From contig JAJXUW010000005.1 of NCBI GenBank assembly GCA_021782545.1, forward strand, positions 1 through 40,802: a stretch of 40,802 nt of DNA, written 5' to 3'. Source of the DNA: Deltaproteobacteria bacterium. GTDB lineage: Bacteria > Desulfobacterota > Desulfuromonadia > Geobacterales > Pseudopelobacteraceae. Of this stretch, positions 29,182 to 38,239 are shown one piece after another. The notes under the pieces are model-generated. The model did not search any database and was not told where the DNA came from. It saw only the letters and a list, made by a program, of their open reading frames with translations. Numbering within the stretch: the first letter of the stretch is position 1; every line of letters starts with the position of its first letter. A program made the position numbers and the translations under genes.

Positions 29182-30216
29182 ATGCATCGAACCGACCTCA
29201 AAAACCTGACCCTCGAGGGGTTGACCCAGTTCCTGGCCGGCCAGGGCAAGGAGCGCTACCGCGCTACTCAGCTCTTCAAATGGCTCTACCAGCAGGACGC
29301 TGTCAGCTTTGACGAGATGACCAACCTCTCCAAGGCGCTGCGGGAAGGACTGGCCGTCACCGCCTGCATCAGCCGCCTGGAGCCCGAAGCGGTGGAGATC
29401 GGCAGTGACGGTACGCGCAAGTACCTCTTCCGGCTAAACGACGGTAACGCCGTCGAGAGTGTGCTGATCCCGGACGAGGACCGCAACACGCTCTGCATCT
29501 CCACTCAGGCCGGCTGCGCCATGCAATGCGCCTTCTGCCTGACCGGCACCTTCAGGCTGACCCGCAACCTGACCACGGCCGAGATCGTCAATCAGGTCCT
29601 GGCGGTACGACGCGACGTCGAGGTGCGCAACATCGTGCTGATGGGGATGGGGGAACCGCTGCACAACCTGGAGAACGTAATTGCGGCCCTGCAGATCATG
29701 ATCAATGACAACGGGCTCAAACTCTCCAGCCGGCGGGTGACCGTCTCCACCTGCGGCCTGGTGCCGGAGCTGGAACGGCTCGGGCGCGAGGTGACGGTCA
29801 ATCTGGCAGTGTCACTCAATGCCACCACCGACGAGCTGCGGGACCGGATCATGCCGGTCAACCGACGCTACCCGATCGCCACCCTGCTGGCGGCGCTCAA
29901 AAAATTTCCCCTGCCGGGCCGCCGCAAGATCACCATTGAGTATGTGTTGCTGGGGGGCTTAAACGATACGCTGGAGGATGCCAAACGCTTGGTGCGCCTT
30001 TTGTCGGACATCCCCTGCAAGATCAACCTGATCCCGTTCAACCCCCACGAAGGGGCCGACTTCAGGCCGCCGACCCGGGCGGCGTTGGACGCCTTCCACC
30101 GCTATCTGCTGGACCGCCATTTCACGGTCATCACCCGCGACAGTCGCGGCAGCGACATCTCGGCGGCCTGCGGCCAGCTGAAAGGCAAACTTGAGCGAAA
30201 GGCCACCGCTCCATGA
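29182..30216 (+). CDS. rlmN: Dual-specificity 23S rRNA/tRNA adenine-C2 methyltransferase (radical SAM)
   Basis: Radical-SAM [62 protein letters not shown]. Confidence 0.97.
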   Translation: MHRTDLKNLTLEGLTQFLAGQGKERYRATQLFKWLYQQDAVSFDEMTNLSKALREGLAVTACISRLEPEAVEIGSDGTRKYLFRLNDGNAVESVLIPDEDRNTLCISTQAGCAMQCAFCLTGTFRLTRNLTTAEIVNQVLAVRRDVEVRNIVLMGMGEPLHNLENVIAALQIMINDNGLKLSSRRVTVSTCGLVPELERLGREVTVNLAVSLNATTDELRDRIMPVNRRYPIATLLAALKKFPLPGRRKITIEYVLLGGLNDTLEDAKRLVRLLSDIPCKINLIPFNPHEGADFRPPTRAALDAFHRYLLDRHFTVITRDSRGSDISAACGQLKGKLERKATAP

Positions 30217-31508
30217 GCCTCTTAAGCCATGATCGTTTCCGCCTGTTGGTGGAGAACAGCATCGAGGTCATCTGGCAGACCGATCTCGAACTGCAGATCG
30301 CCTACCTGAGCCCGAGCGTGGCCAGTACCCTGGGATATGCACCGGACAGCCTGATCGGCAGCTGCCTGCTCGATCTGTTGACGGCAGACTCCCGCGAGTA
30401 CGCTGCCGCCCGCCTGCTAAGCCGCATAACCGAACTCGAGACCCCCAAAAAACTGCATCCCCGCTTGCTGGACGTACAACTGCGCCATGCCAACGGCAGG
30501 ATGGTGTACTGCGAGATGAGCGCCACGCTGGTGCGTGGAGGCGACGGCACGCCGATCGGCTTCCAGGGGGCCATACGCGATGTCTCTGACCGGATCCGGG
30601 TCGATACACGGATGTGGCAGAGCGAACGCAACTACCGGGAGCTGGTGGAACGGACCAACAGCTTTATCCTGCGCTGGTCCCCCGATGGCACGATCACCTT
30701 TGTCAATGCCTACGCCTGTGAATTTTTCGGTTTTTTGCCGGATGAACTGGTGGGACGGCACCTGGTGGGGTCCATCGTACCGGAGATCGAAAGCACCGGC
30801 CAGGGGTTGCGCGACCTTATCACGGCAATCGGCAGCAACCCCGAGGCATTCCCTACCGCAGAGCATGAAAACTGCCGCTGGGATGGCAGCCGGGTCTGGG
30901 TCTCGTGGTCCAACGCCCCCGCCTACGACGGTAAGGGGCAGTTGACCGAGATTCTGAGCGTAGGGCACGATGTCTCCGAACGCAGACAGCGCGAACAGCA
31001 ACTGGCCTATCTGACGGTCAACGACCCGATGACCGGCCTGTATAACCGGGCCTACTTCGAGACCGAGCTGGAACGGCTGGAACGGGGCCGCCGGTTTCCG
31101 GTAAGCCTGGTGATCGCCTCCCTGGACAACCTGCAGCAGGTGAACGACCAGGAAGGACGCGAAACGGGGGACCTGCTGCTGATGAAGACCGCCCGATTGC
31201 TGCGTGGGGGGTTTCGGGCCGAGGACCTGATAGCCCGCACCGGCGGCGACGGTTTTGCCATCATCCTGCCCGGCATGGATGAACAACAGACCACCGCCTG
31301 TCTGCTCCGCTTCAGGAACGAGTTGGCCGCTGCCTCCCAGACAGAGCCGGCCGTACTTCTCTGCCTGGGAGCCGGCACGGCCCATACTGCCAGCGAATTG
31401 CTGCGCGCCCAACGCGAGGCGGCGGCAGCCATGGCGGCGGAAAAACTGCTGCACAAGAAGCAACGTGAACAGCAGGAACAACAGGGCAGGAAGGAGCAAC
31501 CGGCATGA
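30213..31508 (+). CDS. PAS-PAS-GGDEF protein with degenerate catalytic motif (GGDGF) and retained RxxD I-site
   Basis: Two PAS domains; [34 protein letters not shown]; the usual metal Asp is replaced ([12 protein letters not shown]). Confidence 0.9.
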   Translation: MSLLSHDRFRLLVENSIEVIWQTDLELQIAYLSPSVASTLGYAPDSLIGSCLLDLLTADSREYAAARLLSRITELETPKKLHPRLLDVQLRHANGRMVYCEMSATLVRGGDGTPIGFQGAIRDVSDRIRVDTRMWQSERNYRELVERTNSFILRWSPDGTITFVNAYACEFFGFLPDELVGRHLVGSIVPEIESTGQGLRDLITAIGSNPEAFPTAEHENCRWDGSRVWVSWSNAPAYDGKGQLTEILSVGHDVSERRQREQQLAYLTVNDPMTGLYNRAYFETELERLERGRRFPVSLVIASLDNLQQVNDQEGRETGDLLLMKTARLLRGGFRAEDLIARTGGDGFAIILPGMDEQQTTACLLRFRNELAAASQTEPAVLLCLGAGTAHTASELLRAQREAAAAMAAEKLLHKKQREQQEQQGRKEQPA

Positions 31509-32368
31509 TCGGCGTTATCGGCGGTAGTGGCCTGTATGAGATGGATGGCCTGGAACAGGTACAAGAGGTGCGGCTGCAGACCCCCTTTGGGGAGCCGTCG
31601 GATGCCTATGTCACCGGGGTGCTGAACGGGGTGCGCATGGCATTTCTGCCCCGCCACGGCAGGGGGCATCGCCTGCTGCCCTCGGAGGTGAATTACCGCG
31701 CCAATATCTACGGTATGAAGGTCCTGGGGGCGGAACGGATCATCTCGGTCTCCGCCGTCGGCAGCCTGAAGGAGGCGATCGCCCCAGGGCAGATCGTCAT
31801 CCCCGACCAGTTCATCGACCGCACCAAGGGTATCCGCAGGGACACCTTCTTTGGGGACGGCATCGTGGCCCATGCCGGGTTTGCCGATCCCACCTGCAGC
31901 TGCCTTTCGGCAACCCTCTTCCGCGCGGCCCAAAAGGCCGGTGCCACGGTCCATCAGGGGGGGACCTACATCTGCATGGAAGGGCCGGCCTTCTCCACAC
32001 GGGCCGAGTCGTTCATGTACCGGGGCTTATCTGGGGATATCATCGGCATGACCAACCTGACCGAGGCCAAGCTGGCCAGGGAGGCCGAGATCTGCTACGG
32101 CGTGATCGCCCTTTCCACCGATTACGACTGCTGGCACGAATCCCACGAGGTGGTCACGGTGGAGGCAATCCTGGCCATCATGCACCAGAACGTGGCCATG
32201 GCCAAGGAGATCATCCGGCTGGCGGTAAACGAAGCGGCGGCACAGCGGGGCTGCACCTGCAACAGCGCCATGCAGTACGCCATCGTGACCGACCGGGCGA
32301 TGATCCCCGCGAAAACCGCGGCAAAACTTGCCCCGATTGTCGGCAAGTACTTACACCAAGGAGCATAA
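31505..32368 (+). CDS. mtnP: S-methyl-5'-thioadenosine phosphorylase family
   Basis: [84 protein letters not shown]. Confidence 0.93.
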   Translation: MIGVIGGSGLYEMDGLEQVQEVRLQTPFGEPSDAYVTGVLNGVRMAFLPRHGRGHRLLPSEVNYRANIYGMKVLGAERIISVSAVGSLKEAIAPGQIVIPDQFIDRTKGIRRDTFFGDGIVAHAGFADPTCSCLSATLFRAAQKAGATVHQGGTYICMEGPAFSTRAESFMYRGLSGDIIGMTNLTEAKLAREAEICYGVIALSTDYDCWHESHEVVTVEAILAIMHQNVAMAKEIIRLAVNEAAAQRGCTCNSAMQYAIVTDRAMIPAKTAAKLAPIVGKYLHQGA

Positions 32369-32373
32369 ACGTC

Positions 32374-33294
32374 ATGGGCATCGTCGTTGTCGGCACCGTC
32401 GCCTTCGATACCGTGGAGACCCCCTTCGGCAAGGGCGAAAACGTGCTGGGGGGATCTGCCACCTACTTTTCCACCGCGGCAAGTTTTTTCAGCGAGGTTT
32501 CGCTGGTGGCCGTGGTGGGTGATGATTTTCCGGAGGAGCATGTCAGGTTCCTGCGCTCCCGCGAGATCGACCTCGAGGGGCTGCAGCGGATCCCCGGCAA
32601 GACCTTCCACTGGACCGGCAGGTACGGCTATGACCTGAACGAGGCCCAGACCCTGGATACCCAACTGAACGTGCTGCTGGCATTCAAACCGCAGCTACCG
32701 CCGGCCTACCGGGACACCGATGTCCTGTTTCTGGCCAACATCGACCCGGAGCTGCAGCTTGAGGTACTGGATCAGGTGGCGTCTCCCCGGCTCGTGGCCT
32801 GCGACAGCATGAACTTCTGGATATCCTCCAAGCCATCTGCCGTGCGTGAGGTCGTCAAGCGGGTGGATATCGTGATCATCAACGAGGGTGAGGCCCGCAT
32901 GCTTACCGGCGAGCCCAACCTGGTCAAGGCGGCCCGCAGCATCATCGCCATGGGGTGCAAGCGGCTGGTGGTAAAACGGGGCGAGTACGGCGTACTGATG
33001 TTCACCGCCGATACGGTCTTTGCCGCACCGGCCTTCCCGCTGGAGGAGGTGTTCGATCCCACCGGCGCAGGTGATACCTTTGCCGGTGGCTTCATGGGCT
33101 ATCTGGCCAACACCGGCGACATGAGCGAAGACAGCATTCGCCAGGCCCTGATATTCGGCTCGGTCATGGCCTCCTTCAATGTCGAGGACTTCAGCCTCGA
33201 ACGGATGAAAGGCCTGGAGTACCGGGAGATTGAGGCCCGTTACCGCAGCTTCCGGCAGCTCACCACCTTCCGCGACCTGCCGGCAGCCGTCTGA
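32374..33294 (+). CDS. PfkB family carbohydrate/nucleoside kinase
   Basis: GIVVVGTVAFDTVETPFGKGENVLGGSATYFSTAA; DPTGAGDTFAGGFMGYLA. Confidence 0.9.
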   Translation: MGIVVVGTVAFDTVETPFGKGENVLGGSATYFSTAASFFSEVSLVAVVGDDFPEEHVRFLRSREIDLEGLQRIPGKTFHWTGRYGYDLNEAQTLDTQLNVLLAFKPQLPPAYRDTDVLFLANIDPELQLEVLDQVASPRLVACDSMNFWISSKPSAVREVVKRVDIVIINEGEARMLTGEPNLVKAARSIIAMGCKRLVVKRGEYGVLMFTADTVFAAPAFPLEEVFDPTGAGDTFAGGFMGYLANTGDMSEDSIRQALIFGSVMASFNVEDFSLERMKGLEYREIEARYRSFRQLTTFRDLPAAV

Positions 33295-33308
33295 CCCGCG
33301 GGCGCCGA

Positions 33309-33337
33309 TTGACAACTGCGCCGCCTTTTGCTACGGT
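33309..33337 (+). promoter_or_regulatory. Putative sigma70 promoter for TPR-lipoprotein/rodZ-like/GAF genes
   Basis: TTGACA - 17 nt - TACGGT with TG extended -10 (ttgcTACGGT). Confidence 0.5.
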
Positions 33338-33380
33338 TCGCACGCCGTTCTGCACGGTTATCCCCATCTGGAGGGATTGC

Positions 33381-34133
33381 ATGCACCGTCACACCCTATT
33401 GCTGGCCTTGGCGCTTCCTGTCGTTTTGGGAGGTTGCGCCGCATCCCTCCACTCCACCACCGACGACAAACCGGCCTCCTACCATTATCAAATGGGGCTT
33501 GCCTACCTAGGAGAGCACAACTACACTGCGGCCTTGCGGGAGCTGCTCGAAATCGAAAAGCACAACGCCAGTGATGCCGAGCTCCAGTACAATCTGGGGG
33601 TGGCCTACATGGGCAAACGTCGCCCCGACCTTGCGGTCCCCCGGTTCCTTAAGGCGATCAGCCTCAAGCACAACTACTCGGTGGCCCACAACGATCTGGG
33701 GGTCGTCTACATGGACCTCAAGCAATGGGACAAGGCCATTCAAGAGTTCAGGCTGGTCAAGAACGACCTGCTCTATCCCCAGCACAACAATGCGGTGATC
33801 AACCTGGGCCTGGCCTACCTAGGCAAAGGCGACTATCCCAAGGCCATGGAAGAGCTTGATAGCGTACGCACCGACGACCCTAGCAATCCGACCATCAGGG
33901 TCACCATCGGGCGGGTCCTGGCTGCCCAGGGGAAGACCTCCCAGGCGATTGCAGAATACCGCAAGGCCCTGGAGTTCTACCCCAACTACGCCTCGGCCCA
34001 TTACTATCTCGCCCTGAGCTTGATGAAGGTCGATCTGGTGGCGGCCCGTAGCGCCTTCCGGGAGGTAACCCGGCTCGCCCCCGACACCGAACTTAGCCAG
34101 AGTGCTCAGGAGTATCTGGAACTGCTCAAGTAG
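33381..34133 (+). CDS. TPR-repeat lipoprotein, PilF/PilW-like
   Basis: Lipobox VVLGGC; multiple TPRs (AELQYNLGVAYMGKRRPDLAVPRFLKAI, AHNDLGVVYMDLKQWDKAIQEFR, VINLGLAYLGKGDYPKAMEEL). Confidence 0.88.
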   Translation: MHRHTLLLALALPVVLGGCAASLHSTTDDKPASYHYQMGLAYLGEHNYTAALRELLEIEKHNASDAELQYNLGVAYMGKRRPDLAVPRFLKAISLKHNYSVAHNDLGVVYMDLKQWDKAIQEFRLVKNDLLYPQHNNAVINLGLAYLGKGDYPKAMEELDSVRTDDPSNPTIRVTIGRVLAAQGKTSQAIAEYRKALEFYPNYASAHYYLALSLMKVDLVAARSAFREVTRLAPDTELSQSAQEYLELLK

Positions 34134-34141
34134 GAGCCTAC

Positions 34142-34918
34142 ATGGAACCAGACCAAGCTGTCCAGGAGATGGAGTCGCCCCCGCAGACCCCGGGGCCGAT
34201 CTTGCGCCGTTGCCGTGAATTCAACCAGATAACCCTCGATGAGGCGGCCGAGGCCACCAAGATCGGTAAAAACTACCTGCGAGCGTTGGAAGAAGACCGC
34301 ACCGCCGACTTTGCCAGCCCAGCCTACCGCAAGGGGTTTCTGCGGATTTACGCCACCCATCTGGGCCTGAATGCAGACGACCTCCTGCGGATGCTGGAGC
34401 CTGAACAGCCCGCCGGCGTTCCAGCCGAGACGGCCAGGGCACTTCAAGAGACTGAAGCGGCCCGTTTTACCTGGCAGCGCCTGCTCCTGCCCTCGATACT
34501 CCTGGCCATCATCATCGTACTTGCCCTGTTCATGCATGCCAACGATCAACCGGTGATCCGCCGGCCAGCTAAACCGGTGCCGGTAGTCCAGCCTCCACGG
34601 TCAAGCGCCCAGCGCCTGCCGGCTACCGACACATCAGCCACAGCAGCACCAGCAACGGTGCCGTCATCAGGCATCACGTTACGAATCAGGGTCTTGCGCA
34701 AGGGCACTCTGGTTGTTACCATGGACGATGTGACGAGCCAGTCCTATGACTTAAGTGAGGGCGACCTGATCGAATGGAAGGCAGACCGGGTCATCAACCT
34801 GGAGCTGAGCGATCCGGGCAGTGTCGAGATGGAACTGAATGGCAAACCGTACAAACCGGCCCTGCCGCCCGGCCAGCCGGCCACGCTGACCCTTGACGCC
34901 GCTGGTGTCCACCCCTGA
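34142..34918 (+). CDS. RodZ-like HTH / single-TM / C-terminal DUF4115-like protein
   Basis: Cro-like HTH (LRRCREFNQITLDEAAEATKIGKNYLRALEEDRTADFASPAYRKGFLRIYATHLGL), TM LLLPSILLAIIIVLALF, C-terminal SYDLSEGDLIEWKADRVINLELSDPGSVEMELNGKPY. Confidence 0.85.
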   Translation: MEPDQAVQEMESPPQTPGPILRRCREFNQITLDEAAEATKIGKNYLRALEEDRTADFASPAYRKGFLRIYATHLGLNADDLLRMLEPEQPAGVPAETARALQETEAARFTWQRLLLPSILLAIIIVLALFMHANDQPVIRRPAKPVPVVQPPRSSAQRLPATDTSATAAPATVPSSGITLRIRVLRKGTLVVTMDDVTSQSYDLSEGDLIEWKADRVINLELSDPGSVEMELNGKPYKPALPPGQPATLTLDAAGVHP

Positions 34919-34948
34919 TCAATCAAGTTTTACGTCAAGGAGCAACAT

Positions 34949-35695
34949 ATGCAGATTGCAGCCCGTTGTCGCAAATGCGGCAAGGTAATGAGCAGCCAAC
35001 GGATAGACAACTACCGGGTCAAACTGACCTGTTCCTGCGGCTACAGTGATTATCGAACCGCCACCGAACGGATCAAGACCGTCAATCCCTACTACCATCG
35101 CGCCAATATGACGCCGTTCATCGAAAACGACCGCGGCAACATGGTTCTGACCATGCAGCGGGCTGACCGAGAGCACCTGGAGATCATCTCGCTGGAAGAG
35201 ATCAGCATGCTGGTCTCTTCCGATTTCGACCTGGCGGAGGTACTACGTTCCGTTGCCGGAAAACTGGCCCATCAGCTCAAGGCCAGCGTCTGCAACATCT
35301 ATCTGCTGGAAGGCGACGACCTGATCCTCAAGGCCACCTACGGCTTTGAAAAAGACCATATCAACAAGATCCACATCAAGATCGGCGAGGGGATTACCGG
35401 CACCGTGGCCAAGAACCTGCAGCCGATCAACCTGTCCAAGGCCTCTGCAGACCCGCGCTACAAAGTGTTTCCCGAACTTAACGAAGAGAAGTACAACTCC
35501 ATGCTCTCCTACCCGATCACCGACAAAAAGGACTGCTACGGGGTGATTAATGTCCAGACCACCTCGATGCGCACCTTTCCGGAGGATGAGTTGTACTTTG
35601 TTTCAATCATCGCCAACCTGATCCTGACCGCCATAAAAATCCGGCGGACCACAGCCTCCAGACTCTGTCGCCCAGAGGCTGGCGGTGAACCTTGA
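34949..35695 (+). CDS. GAF-domain protein with N-terminal C4 zinc-ribbon-like segment
   Basis: CRKCGK...CSCGY; GAF region SFDLAEVLRSVAGKLAHQLKASVCNIYLLEGDDLILKATYGFE...GEGITGTVAKN...YPITDKKDCYGVINVQ. Confidence 0.85.
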   Translation: MQIAARCRKCGKVMSSQRIDNYRVKLTCSCGYSDYRTATERIKTVNPYYHRANMTPFIENDRGNMVLTMQRADREHLEIISLEEISMLVSSDFDLAEVLRSVAGKLAHQLKASVCNIYLLEGDDLILKATYGFEKDHINKIHIKIGEGITGTVAKNLQPINLSKASADPRYKVFPELNEEKYNSMLSYPITDKKDCYGVINVQTTSMRTFPEDELYFVSIIANLILTAIKIRRTTASRLCRPEAGGEP

Positions 35696-35719
35696 CACCC
35701 CCCGACTCCATGCTAGAAT
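35692..35719 (+). promoter_or_regulatory. Strong-looking sigma70 promoter overlapping the GAF gene stop
   Basis: TTGACA - 16 nt - TAGAAT with extended -10 TGC. Confidence 0.65.
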
Positions 35720-35752
35720 TGTCGTACCGAGTGCAGACCAATGGAGTCAGCA

Positions 35753-36154
35753 GTGTCAAAACCGCACAGAAGGATACTGGTTGTCGATGACGAAGAAAAC
35801 ACGCGGCTTGCCCTGACACGTTTACTTGCCAGGGAAGGCTATGATGTGAAGACCGCCGCCAATGGCAGCGAGGCCCTCAATCAGATCCGCAGCCATCCGG
35901 TAGAGCTGATCATCACCGACCTGAACATGCCGGTGATGAACGGCCTGGCCTTTCTGCGTGAATTAAACCGCGAGCAGCCGGCCAGCAACGTGATCATGAT
36001 CACCGCCTACGGCGAGGTGGAATCCTATCTGGAAGCGCTCAACCTGGGCGCCTTTGAATACCTGAACAAACCGGTCAAACTTGATGAGCTCAAGAAAGTC
36101 ATGCGCAAGATGTTTCATGAACCGATCGTGAACGGCGAGGAGGAATTGCAATGA
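35753..36154 (+). CDS. Single-domain response regulator (REC); alternative start ATG 35741
   Basis: RILVVDDEENTR, LIITDLNMPVMNG, ITAYG, YLNKPVK. GTG 35753 has an SD-like GGAG 6 nt upstream. Confidence 0.92.
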   Translation: MSKPHRRILVVDDEENTRLALTRLLAREGYDVKTAANGSEALNQIRSHPVELIITDLNMPVMNGLAFLRELNREQPASNVIMITAYGEVESYLEALNLGAFEYLNKPVKLDELKKVMRKMFHEPIVNGEEELQ

Positions 36155-36603
36155 AATCATTCCAAAAGATACTGATTGCCACTGATTTTTCGGACTGTTC
36201 CGAAGAGGCCTGCGCCTATGCCCTGGATCTGGCCCGCAAGTTCGACGCATCGCTTCTGGTGCTGCATGTCATTAACGAACCGGTCGACCTGCGCGGTTTC
36301 TATGTGCCGCATATCTCCTTTGACCAGCTGGAAAAGGAGATAGCAGAGGGGGCGGCCACCATGCTGGAGACCTTCTGCAAAGAAAACCTGCAGGACTTCA
36401 ACCGCTACAGCAGCCTGGTCGTAAGCGGCGTCCCGTATGAAGAGATCAACCGCATCGCCCAGGAACAGTCCTTCGATCTGGTCGTGATCGGCACCCATGG
36501 CCGCAGCGGCCTGGACCACCTGATCTTCGGCAGTACCGCCGAACGCGTGGTACGCAGTGCGCCCTGCCCTGTCCTGACCACCCGTCTGCCGAACGTCATC
36601 TGA
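36151..36603 (+). CDS. Universal stress protein (UspA family, ATP-binding type)
   Basis: KILIATDFSDCSEEACAYALDLA; G2xG9xGS motif GTHGRSGLDHLIFGSTAERV; ATGA overlap with REC gene. Confidence 0.94.
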   Translation: MKSFQKILIATDFSDCSEEACAYALDLARKFDASLLVLHVINEPVDLRGFYVPHISFDQLEKEIAEGAATMLETFCKENLQDFNRYSSLVVSGVPYEEINRIAQEQSFDLVVIGTHGRSGLDHLIFGSTAERVVRSAPCPVLTTRLPNVI

Positions 36604-36610
36604 CCAGCCG

Positions 36611-37807
36611 ATGGGTAGGGATGATGCCGATTCCGGAGCACCGATCGCCAGCATCATAATTGTTGATGATGACCCCGCCGTTCTGGAACTGGTCTCGTTC
36701 CTGCTGGCCCAACGCGGTCATCGGGTTACCACCGCAACCGACGCCCGGACGGCGCTCAGCCTGATCACTGCCGAAAAACCCGAGCTGGTGCTGATGGACT
36801 ACCTGCTGCCCGACCAGGATGGCCTGTCGTTGTTGCAGACTATCCGCGAGCAGTTTCCCGCCACCTATGTCATCATGTTTTCAGGCCAGGGCGACCAGGA
36901 AATCGTCGTCAAACTGATGAAGGCGGGGGCCGCTGAATACCTGCTGAAACCGTTCAACAACCGCACCCTCCTGGAACGGGTCGACGGGGTGTTGCGCCTG
37001 CGGGAGATCGAGCAGGCCAACCGCGCCTTGCAGACCGAGCGAGAGCGGCTTTTGCTGGAGATCGAGACCTGGAACCGCGAACTGCAGGAACGTGTCCGCG
37101 AAAAGAGCGAGGCGTTGCAGCAGGCCCAGACCGAGATCGCCCAGACCGAAAAACTGGCCGCCTTAGGGTATCTTTCGGCCGGCATGGCCCATGAGATACG
37201 CAACCCGCTCAACTCTATCGCCCTGTTTACCCAGCTGATCCGACAAGGCGTTGACGATGAGGAACTCTGTGACTATCTGGACAAGACCCTCAAAGAGGTG
37301 GACCGGATCGACGGCATCATCCGCAAACTGGTTGATGCGGCAGGCCGCAGCCGCACCATCGCACCCGATGTCAAGGTCGATCAGGTGATCCATTCGGCGC
37401 TGGAGGTATTCGCCCCTCAGATCGAGGCACGCCGTATCGCCGTATCGTTGCACTGTGATGCACCGCCACTCCCCATCATGGCTGACCCGGCTGAACTGGA
37501 GCAGATCTTTACCAATCTGTTTCTAAACGCCCTGGAAGAGATGCCCCAAGGCGGACGACTGGCCATTGAGGTGACCAACCCGGAACAGCGGGTCGTGGTT
37601 CGTGTGAGCGACACCGGCGGCGGCATACCTGAGGAGTTGCGGGAGACCGTCTTCGAACCGTTTTTCACGACGAAAAGCCGCGGTACCGGCATCGGTCTGC
37701 CGGTCGTGCGCAGGATCGCCCGCTTGTACCGTGGCGATGTCACCATAGAGCAGACCTCGCCACGCGGAACCACCTTCCGGGTCAGTTTTCCCTCCTTCCA
37801 GGGATGA
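36611..37807 (+). CDS. Hybrid REC-histidine kinase (N-terminal REC, coiled coil, HisKA, HATPase_c)
   Basis: IIIVDDDPAVLE, VLMDYLLPDQDG, YLLKPFNN; H-box GMAHEIRNPLNSIALF; DTGGGIPEELRETVFEPFFTTKSRGTGIGLPVV. Confidence 0.95.
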   Translation: MGRDDADSGAPIASIIIVDDDPAVLELVSFLLAQRGHRVTTATDARTALSLITAEKPELVLMDYLLPDQDGLSLLQTIREQFPATYVIMFSGQGDQEIVVKLMKAGAAEYLLKPFNNRTLLERVDGVLRLREIEQANRALQTERERLLLEIETWNRELQERVREKSEALQQAQTEIAQTEKLAALGYLSAGMAHEIRNPLNSIALFTQLIRQGVDDEELCDYLDKTLKEVDRIDGIIRKLVDAAGRSRTIAPDVKVDQVIHSALEVFAPQIEARRIAVSLHCDAPPLPIMADPAELEQIFTNLFLNALEEMPQGGRLAIEVTNPEQRVVVRVSDTGGGIPEELRETVFEPFFTTKSRGTGIGLPVVRRIARLYRGDVTIEQTSPRGTTFRVSFPSFQG

Positions 37808-37829
37808 ACCGATCTGCCGGAGAGACGCG

Positions 37830-38237
37830 ATGACCACCGTGCCAGCCAGCATCCTACTCATCGATGACGACCCCTTTTACCTGCGGGTGTTAGGGGCCGT
37901 GTTCCGTGAGAACGGCTACCTTGTCAGTACGGCCCGCGATGGCATCGAAGGGATCAAGGTCTATCTGGACAAGCGCCCCCAGGTGGTGATCAGTGACCTG
38001 GTGATGCCCCGCATGGGCGGGGTCAGCACCTGTATTGAGATCCGCCGCCTGGCCGGCGAACAGGAACCGATCATCATCCTGCTCACCTCCATGTTCCAGG
38101 AAGGCCCCCACGAACATACCCCCCCCGACATGGGGGCCCGTTATCACATCCCCAAGACCACCACACCGCTTGACATCGTGATCCTGGTGGAGCAGTTGCT
38201 GACCCGCGACCGGCAGCCCCTGCCACCCTCTGCCTGA
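37830..38237 (+). CDS. Single-domain response regulator (REC)
   Basis: ILLIDDDPFYLRV, VVISDLVMPRMGG, LLTSM, HIPKTTTP. Confidence 0.9.
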   Translation: MTTVPASILLIDDDPFYLRVLGAVFRENGYLVSTARDGIEGIKVYLDKRPQVVISDLVMPRMGGVSTCIEIRRLAGEQEPIIILLTSMFQEGPHEHTPPDMGARYHIPKTTTPLDIVILVEQLLTRDRQPLPPSA

Positions 38238-38239
38238 CC

